Source: Campylobacterota bacterium
GTDB taxonomy: Bacteria > Campylobacterota > Campylobacteria > Campylobacterales > Sulfurovaceae
DNA length: 9,923 nt
Reading direction: 5' to 3'
Assembly (NCBI GenBank): GCA_022600655.1
Contig: JAHZJZ010000340.1
Coordinates: 1-9,923 of the forward strand
Of the stretch, positions 6,857 to 9,923 are shown one piece after another. Both the position numbers and the translations under genes were made by a program. Every line of letters begins with the position of its first letter. Within the stretch, counting starts at the first letter, position 1. The notes beneath the pieces are model-generated. The model saw only the letters and a list, made by a program, of their open reading frames with translations. It did not search any database and had not been told where the DNA came from.

Positions 6857-7351
6857 ATGCAGACAGAGAAGCGATATCGCCCAAATGTCGCAGCTGTCAT
6901 ACTCTCTTCAGACTACCCACATAAGTGTGAATTTTTTTTAGGTAAACGATCAGATATTAAAAATGCGTGGCAGTTTCCTCAAGGTGGAATTGATGATGGC
7001 GAAACCCCTGTTGAAGCACTGTTCCGTGAACTACAAGAGGAGATTGGGTGTAATAGTGTAGATGTTATTGCAGAGTATCCCCACTGGATAAAATATGACT
7101 TTCCAAATGGTACAAGTTCTAGGAAAATTTACCCATTTGATGGTCAAACACAGAAATATTTTTTAGTACAGCTAAAGCGTGATGCTAAAATAAATCTTGA
7201 CTGTTATCATGAGCCAGAGTTTGAAGATTATAGGTATGTAGAGTATGAACAGTTGTTAAAAAAAGCGACATATTTTAAAAGACGAGTATATAGACGAGTA
7301 ATAGAACATTTTGTAAGAGAGGGACATATAGTAGATGTTGATAGTGCATAA
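6857..7351 (+). CDS. rppH: RNA pyrophosphohydrolase RppH (Nudix; NudH)
   Basis: RppH removes pyrophosphate from 5'-triphosphorylated RNA and so triggers decay by 5'-monophosphate-dependent RNases; members also hydrolyse dinucleoside polyphosphates. The 164 residues contain a perfect Nudix box at 43-65 (G-x5-E-x7-RELQEE-x-G), whose glutamates bind the catalytic metal. Other RppH features are YRPNVAAVIL at the start, NAWQFPQGG just before the box, and GQTQKYFLV downstream. The length matches the epsilonproteobacterial orthologues. It heads the plus-strand run, with a TATAAT box 18 bases upstream and only a weak SD (AGTAGAG). Its last 17 bases overlap the lysC start in another frame, so expression of the two is probably coupled. 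Confidence 0.93.
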   Translation: MQTEKRYRPNVAAVILSSDYPHKCEFFLGKRSDIKNAWQFPQGGIDDGETPVEALFRELQEEIGCNSVDVIAEYPHWIKYDFPNGTSSRKIYPFDGQTQKYFLVQLKRDAKINLDCYHEPEFEDYRYVEYEQLLKKATYFKRRVYRRVIEHFVREGHIVDVDSA

Positions 7352-8540
7352 ATATGGTGGTACAAGCGTAGGTAGCCTGGAGCGTATAGAGAGTGTGGCT
7401 TCACGTGTAGCCAAAGCCAAAAAAGAAGGTAACGACTTAGTTGTTGTGGTTTCTGCAATGAGTGGTGAGACCAATAAGCTTATAGGCTTTGCTGAACACT
7501 TTTCAGATAGCCCAGCTAAACGAGAGATGGATATGCTCTTAAGTTCAGGAGAGAGAGTGACAGCAGCACTGTTATCAATCGCTCTTCAAGGGATGGGTAT
7601 AGACTCAATCGCTATGACAGGTAGACAAGCTGGAATTAAAACTGATAATGCACACACGTATGCAAGAATCGACTCTATTAATCCAGAAGCGATGCAGAGT
7701 GAGATTGCTCAAGGAAAAGTAGTAATTGTCGCTGGTTTTCAAGGAATTAATGAAAATGGAGCCGTCACCACACTCGGAAGAGGGGGCTCTGACCTTTCAG
7801 CAGTAGCAATAGCAGGAGCTTTAAAAGCAGATGCTTGTGAGATTTATTCTGATGTTGATGGTATCTATACCACAGACCCACGGATTGAGCCAAAAGCTAA
7901 AAAGATGGATTTTATCTCTTACGATGAGATGTTGGAGTTGGCTTCACTTGGAGCAAAAGTACTTCAAAACCGTTCAGTAGAGTTGGCAAAAAAATTAAAA
8001 GTTAAAATGGTAGCAAAGAGTTCTTTTTCAGATGCAGAAGGGACGGTTATAGGAGAGGAGAGCAAAGATATGGAAGCAGTATTAGTAAGTGGTATCGCAT
8101 TAGATAGAAATCAAGCAAGAGTAACAATTAGAGAGGTAGCTGATAGACCTGGCATTGCAGCTGAGATATTTACAGAGTTAGCCGAAGAGCAGATTAACGT
8201 TGATATGATTATTCAAAATGCAAGCACTGATGGTACGACAAATTTAGGTTTTACCGTTCCTCAAAATGAGATTAACAGAGCTAAAGCTGTTATTGAAGCG
8301 TTTGACCATGATATTGGCTCTATGGATTTTGATGATTCTGTATGTAAAGTATCTGTGGTTGGTGTGGGTATGAAGTCTCACTCTGGTGTGGCTGCAACAG
8401 CATTTACTGCGTTAGCCAAAGAGAACATAAACATTGAAATGATTTCAACTTCAGAGATAAAAGTCTCTATGGTTGTGGCTGAGAAGTATGCTGAACTGGC
8501 TGTTCGTACACTTCATAATATCTATGAACTAGACGCTTAG
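7335..8540 (+). CDS. lysC: Aspartokinase (aspartate kinase), LysC type
   Basis: Aspartokinase phosphorylates L-aspartate, the first step towards lysine, diaminopimelate, threonine and methionine. The 401 residues carry the amino-acid kinase domain (1 to about 230) with KYGGTSVG (6-13, phosphate binding), SGERV (71-75), GRGGSDLSA (148-156) and SDVDGIYTTDPR (172-183), then two ACT domains (about 262-330 and 340-400) for feedback control. It is a monofunctional enzyme with no homoserine dehydrogenase fusion. AGAGAGGGA lies about 11 bases before the ATG, which overlaps the rppH 3' end by 17 bases. A GTG at codon 4 is an alternative start but leaves little before the KYGG motif. A strong internal ribosome binding site before codon 246 suggests a separate regulatory beta subunit (see separate entry). 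Confidence 0.97.
   Translation: MLIVHKYGGTSVGSLERIESVASRVAKAKKEGNDLVVVVSAMSGETNKLIGFAEHFSDSPAKREMDMLLSSGERVTAALLSIALQGMGIDSIAMTGRQAGIKTDNAHTYARIDSINPEAMQSEIAQGKVVIVAGFQGINENGAVTTLGRGGSDLSAVAIAGALKADACEIYSDVDGIYTTDPRIEPKAKKMDFISYDEMLELASLGAKVLQNRSVELAKKLKVKMVAKSSFSDAEGTVIGEESKDMEAVLVSGIALDRNQARVTIREVADRPGIAAEIFTELAEEQINVDMIIQNASTDGTTNLGFTVPQNEINRAKAVIEAFDHDIGSMDFDDSVCKVSVVGVGMKSHSGVAATAFTALAKENINIEMISTSEIKVSMVVAEKYAELAVRTLHNIYELDA
8051..8072 (+). promoter_or_regulatory. Internal ribosome binding site and ATG for a putative LysC beta subunit
   Basis: Within lysC the sequence AGGAGAGGAG (8051-8060) is followed nine bases later by an in-frame ATG (8070-8072), codon 246. Initiation here would give a 156-residue protein consisting of the two ACT domains. 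In-frame internal initiation is established for the alpha/beta aspartokinases of Bacillus subtilis (AKII) and Corynebacterium glutamicum, in the same part of the gene. The SD here is better than that of most true starts in the window. That it is used here is inference; the purine run also simply encodes Gly-Glu-Glu-Ser. Confidence 0.5.
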
Positions 8541-8546
8541 AGTTTT

Positions 8547-9092
8547 ATGACACCTATACTAAACTGGACACTCGATACCATTCGTGAAGAGGACTCAAGT
8601 TTCTCATGGATGGAGGAGTGTCGTTACGATTGGGTTCCTATTATCCAGAGTGCTGTTAAGAAGATTTTAGAGGGTCAGAGTATCCTTATCTTAACAGATG
8701 AGTCACGTGGATGGTATGCAAGATACATTGCCAATAAAATCAATAATTTAAAAAATGAACGACCTTTCCTTCCTGTATATACACTCAAATCAATGTTCCC
8801 CAACCTTGATAAAATGAGTAATACTGAAGAGTTGGATTTACTAGAAGATATGTTAGATATCTCTTACCCAAATGGTTATTTTATCTGGTATATTGGAAGT
8901 GCAGAGAGTGTTTATACTAAGTTTGTATTTCGTAATGATGAGAACCTTTTATGGATTATTGATGGTGATGTACCTAACAGTTTTTACCTTCGCAATGGAA
9001 GTACCTCACTCGATATTAAACTGATTCAACTCTTTAAGTTGTTCAATAAAACCATTGATGCATCGCTCTTTGCTGAGTTGAGTCTGGACTAA
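8547..9092 (+). CDS. hobA: HobA, DnaA-binding replication initiation factor
   Basis: HobA is a Campylobacterota-specific tetrameric protein that binds domain I of DnaA and promotes orderly assembly of DnaA on oriC, a functional counterpart of E. coli DiaA. The 181 residues equal the family length (Helicobacter pylori HP1230 is about 180). Recognisable family positions include SILILTDESRGWYARYI (45-61), NERPFLPV (70-77), the IWYIG strand (113-117) and the C-terminal DIKLIQLFKLF (156-166). Sequence conservation in this family is low, so recognition rests on these motifs, the length and the neighbours. It starts six bases after lysC and ends four bases before holB. No strong SD precedes it, which suggests coupling to lysC translation. 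This gene is the main evidence for the phylum. Confidence 0.93.
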   Translation: MTPILNWTLDTIREEDSSFSWMEECRYDWVPIIQSAVKKILEGQSILILTDESRGWYARYIANKINNLKNERPFLPVYTLKSMFPNLDKMSNTEELDLLEDMLDISYPNGYFIWYIGSAESVYTKFVFRNDENLLWIIDGDVPNSFYLRNGSTSLDIKLIQLFKLFNKTIDASLFAELSLD

Positions 9093-9096
9093 TAAC

Positions 9097-9714
9097 ATGA
9101 GATTGGCTAGTGGTGTTATTGTCACTGGAAAACCTCAAGAGGTCTTAGCCTCACTACAAGAACTCCGAACCAATGAACTCTTCACCATCATAGACAGTGA
9201 AAGTAAAGATTTCTTGGTCGAACACGCTACAGGAGCCATTGCAAAAGCTTATGTAGCAAGTGATGTGCAAGACTACATCATACTTATCGCACCACGTTTC
9301 TCTGTGGTAGCACAAAATCGACTGCTTAAAATCATCGAAGAGCCTCCTAGAAACAAACACTTTATTTTAATTACTGAATCTAAATCTTCAATTCTTCCTA
9401 CCATAAAATCACGACTGCCTATTACGGTACTGCATGATGCAGAGCGTAGTGAAGATTTTGAACTAGACGTTGCCAATCTAAACTTAGCAAAAGTATATGA
9501 GTTTATACAAAACAACAATCGAATTACAGCTGTTGAGTGTAAACGACTGGTTGAGAAGATATCAACTGCTGCTATGAAATCAGGTAAGTACAATTTAGAC
9601 GAGTCGACACTTAAAGTTTTTTCCGATGCCATTCAAGCTTTAGAGGTCGGCTCACCCACCTCATTTATACTCAATACGGTGCTATTGAAACTGTTGGCTA
9701 AGAAGAAGCGATAA
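9097..9714 (+). CDS. holB: DNA polymerase III delta' subunit, short epsilonproteobacterial form
   Basis: Delta' is a structural subunit of the clamp loader that loads the beta sliding clamp. The 205 residues are far fewer than in E. coli HolB (334). The recognisable part is the AAA+ core around AQNRLLKIIEEPP (72-84) and LPTIKSRLPI (100-109), the latter matching the SRC-motif region with Leu in place of Cys. The usual N-terminal phosphate-binding segment and the zinc-binding cysteines are absent. The C-terminal third (about 125-205) is helical and would correspond to a reduced collar domain. The start lies four bases after the hobA stop, and the gene ends the recognisable plus-strand run. Short delta' proteins next to hobA are normal in this phylum, so I do not regard it as truncated. 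Confidence 0.85.
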   Translation: MRLASGVIVTGKPQEVLASLQELRTNELFTIIDSESKDFLVEHATGAIAKAYVASDVQDYIILIAPRFSVVAQNRLLKIIEEPPRNKHFILITESKSSILPTIKSRLPITVLHDAERSEDFELDVANLNLAKVYEFIQNNNRITAVECKRLVEKISTAAMKSGKYNLDESTLKVFSDAIQALEVGSPTSFILNTVLLKLLAKKKR

Positions 9715-9773
9715 ATAGTATTACAATTTGACATATTTTGTATAAGGTTACAGTTCAAATGATACAATATAAA

Positions 9774-9923
9774 AAAGACATCTTGCAAAACTAGGAAACG
9801 ATGGCTTTAGCCTCGTCATGTTCGGCGATTAAAGTCTAATGTCAATGAATTAAACTTTTTTTGATGAAATAGTTCGGGTGTAAACACGCCGATTCCGAAA
9901 ATGCAGATTGCATATAAGGAACC
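9774..9923. mobile_element. Probable insertion-sequence end or dispersed structured repeat, cut by the window edge
   Basis: After holB there is no gene on either strand, but the sequence from about 9774 is unlike ordinary intergenic DNA. It has higher G+C and two strong hairpins: ACGA(t)GGC-TTTA-GCCTCGT (9798-9816) and CGGGTGT-AA-ACAC(g)CCG (9875-9891). GACAT (9777-9781) can also pair with ATGTC (9839-9843) around the first one. On the minus strand two abutting peptides appear: one enters from the right edge and ends at 9816 (FTPELFHQKKFNSLTLDFN within it), and one runs 9819 to 9748 (MTRLKPSFPSFARCL at its start). I recall such peptides as spurious calls recurring beside transposase genes, which is why I suggest an IS end. 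No transposase or target duplication is visible, and the family is unknown. Bases 9715-9773 are plain AT-rich spacer. Confidence 0.4.

Noticed and set aside
9273..9632. 119-codon minus-strand ORF
   Set aside because: It is antisense to holB, which is supported by motifs and operon spacing.
9728..9768. Promoter-like boxes TTGACA (9728-9733) and TACAAT (9763-9768)
   Set aside because: The spacing of 29 bases is wrong for a sigma-70 pair, and no gene follows within the window.
9774..9923. Known riboswitch (GEMM/c-di-GMP, preQ1, cobalamin, guanidine)
   Set aside because: I compared the GCAAAACTAGGAAAC region and hairpins with class signatures from memory; the conserved cores do not match and no downstream gene is visible.
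1..9923. tRNA or rRNA genes
   Set aside because: No cloverleaf with a GTTCRANYC arm or rRNA-like sequence was recognised; the GTTCGGGTG at 9872-9880 has no matching acceptor and anticodon stems.

Overview
The window is chromosomal DNA from a Campylobacterota (epsilonproteobacterial) genome, most likely of the Sulfurimonas/Sulfurovum kind. The best marker is hobA, a DnaA-binding initiation factor known only from this lineage. It sits between an aspartokinase gene and a very short DNA polymerase III delta' gene. The low G+C content and short intergenic gaps fit. The species assignment is inference.

Layout. Positions 1-1012 are AT-rich and accessory-looking. They hold the 3' part of an unrecognised gene (2-547), an 8-bp tandem repeat placed just after a ribosome binding site (562-614), and frameshifted debris of a protein with a RyR-like domain (about 607-889). 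From 6748 down to 1013 a tightly packed minus-strand run reads hemW, tatB, tatC, queA, mgtE and a CNNM/CorC-like CBS membrane protein. A 108-bp divergent promoter region follows. From 6857 to 9714 a plus-strand run reads rppH, lysC, hobA and holB with gaps of 6 bp or less or short overlaps. The last 209 bases contain no gene I can support; they hold strong hairpins and resemble the end of an insertion sequence that runs out of the window.

How the genes fit together. TatB and TatC form the twin-arginine translocon receptor core (TatA must be elsewhere). HemW is a radical-SAM haem-trafficking protein. QueA makes the queuosine precursor in tRNA. MgtE and the CNNM-like protein are both CBS-regulated membrane proteins linked to magnesium. 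On the other strand RppH begins mRNA decay, LysC opens the aspartate family pathway, and HobA and HolB serve chromosome replication. These are mostly housekeeping genes grouped by lineage-specific synteny, not one pathway.

I did not find a convincing new defence or mobile system. The points most worth a second look are an apparent internal translation start in lysC at codon 246, the structured sequence at the right edge, the octanucleotide repeat next to an SD-like motif, and the RyR-domain remnant.
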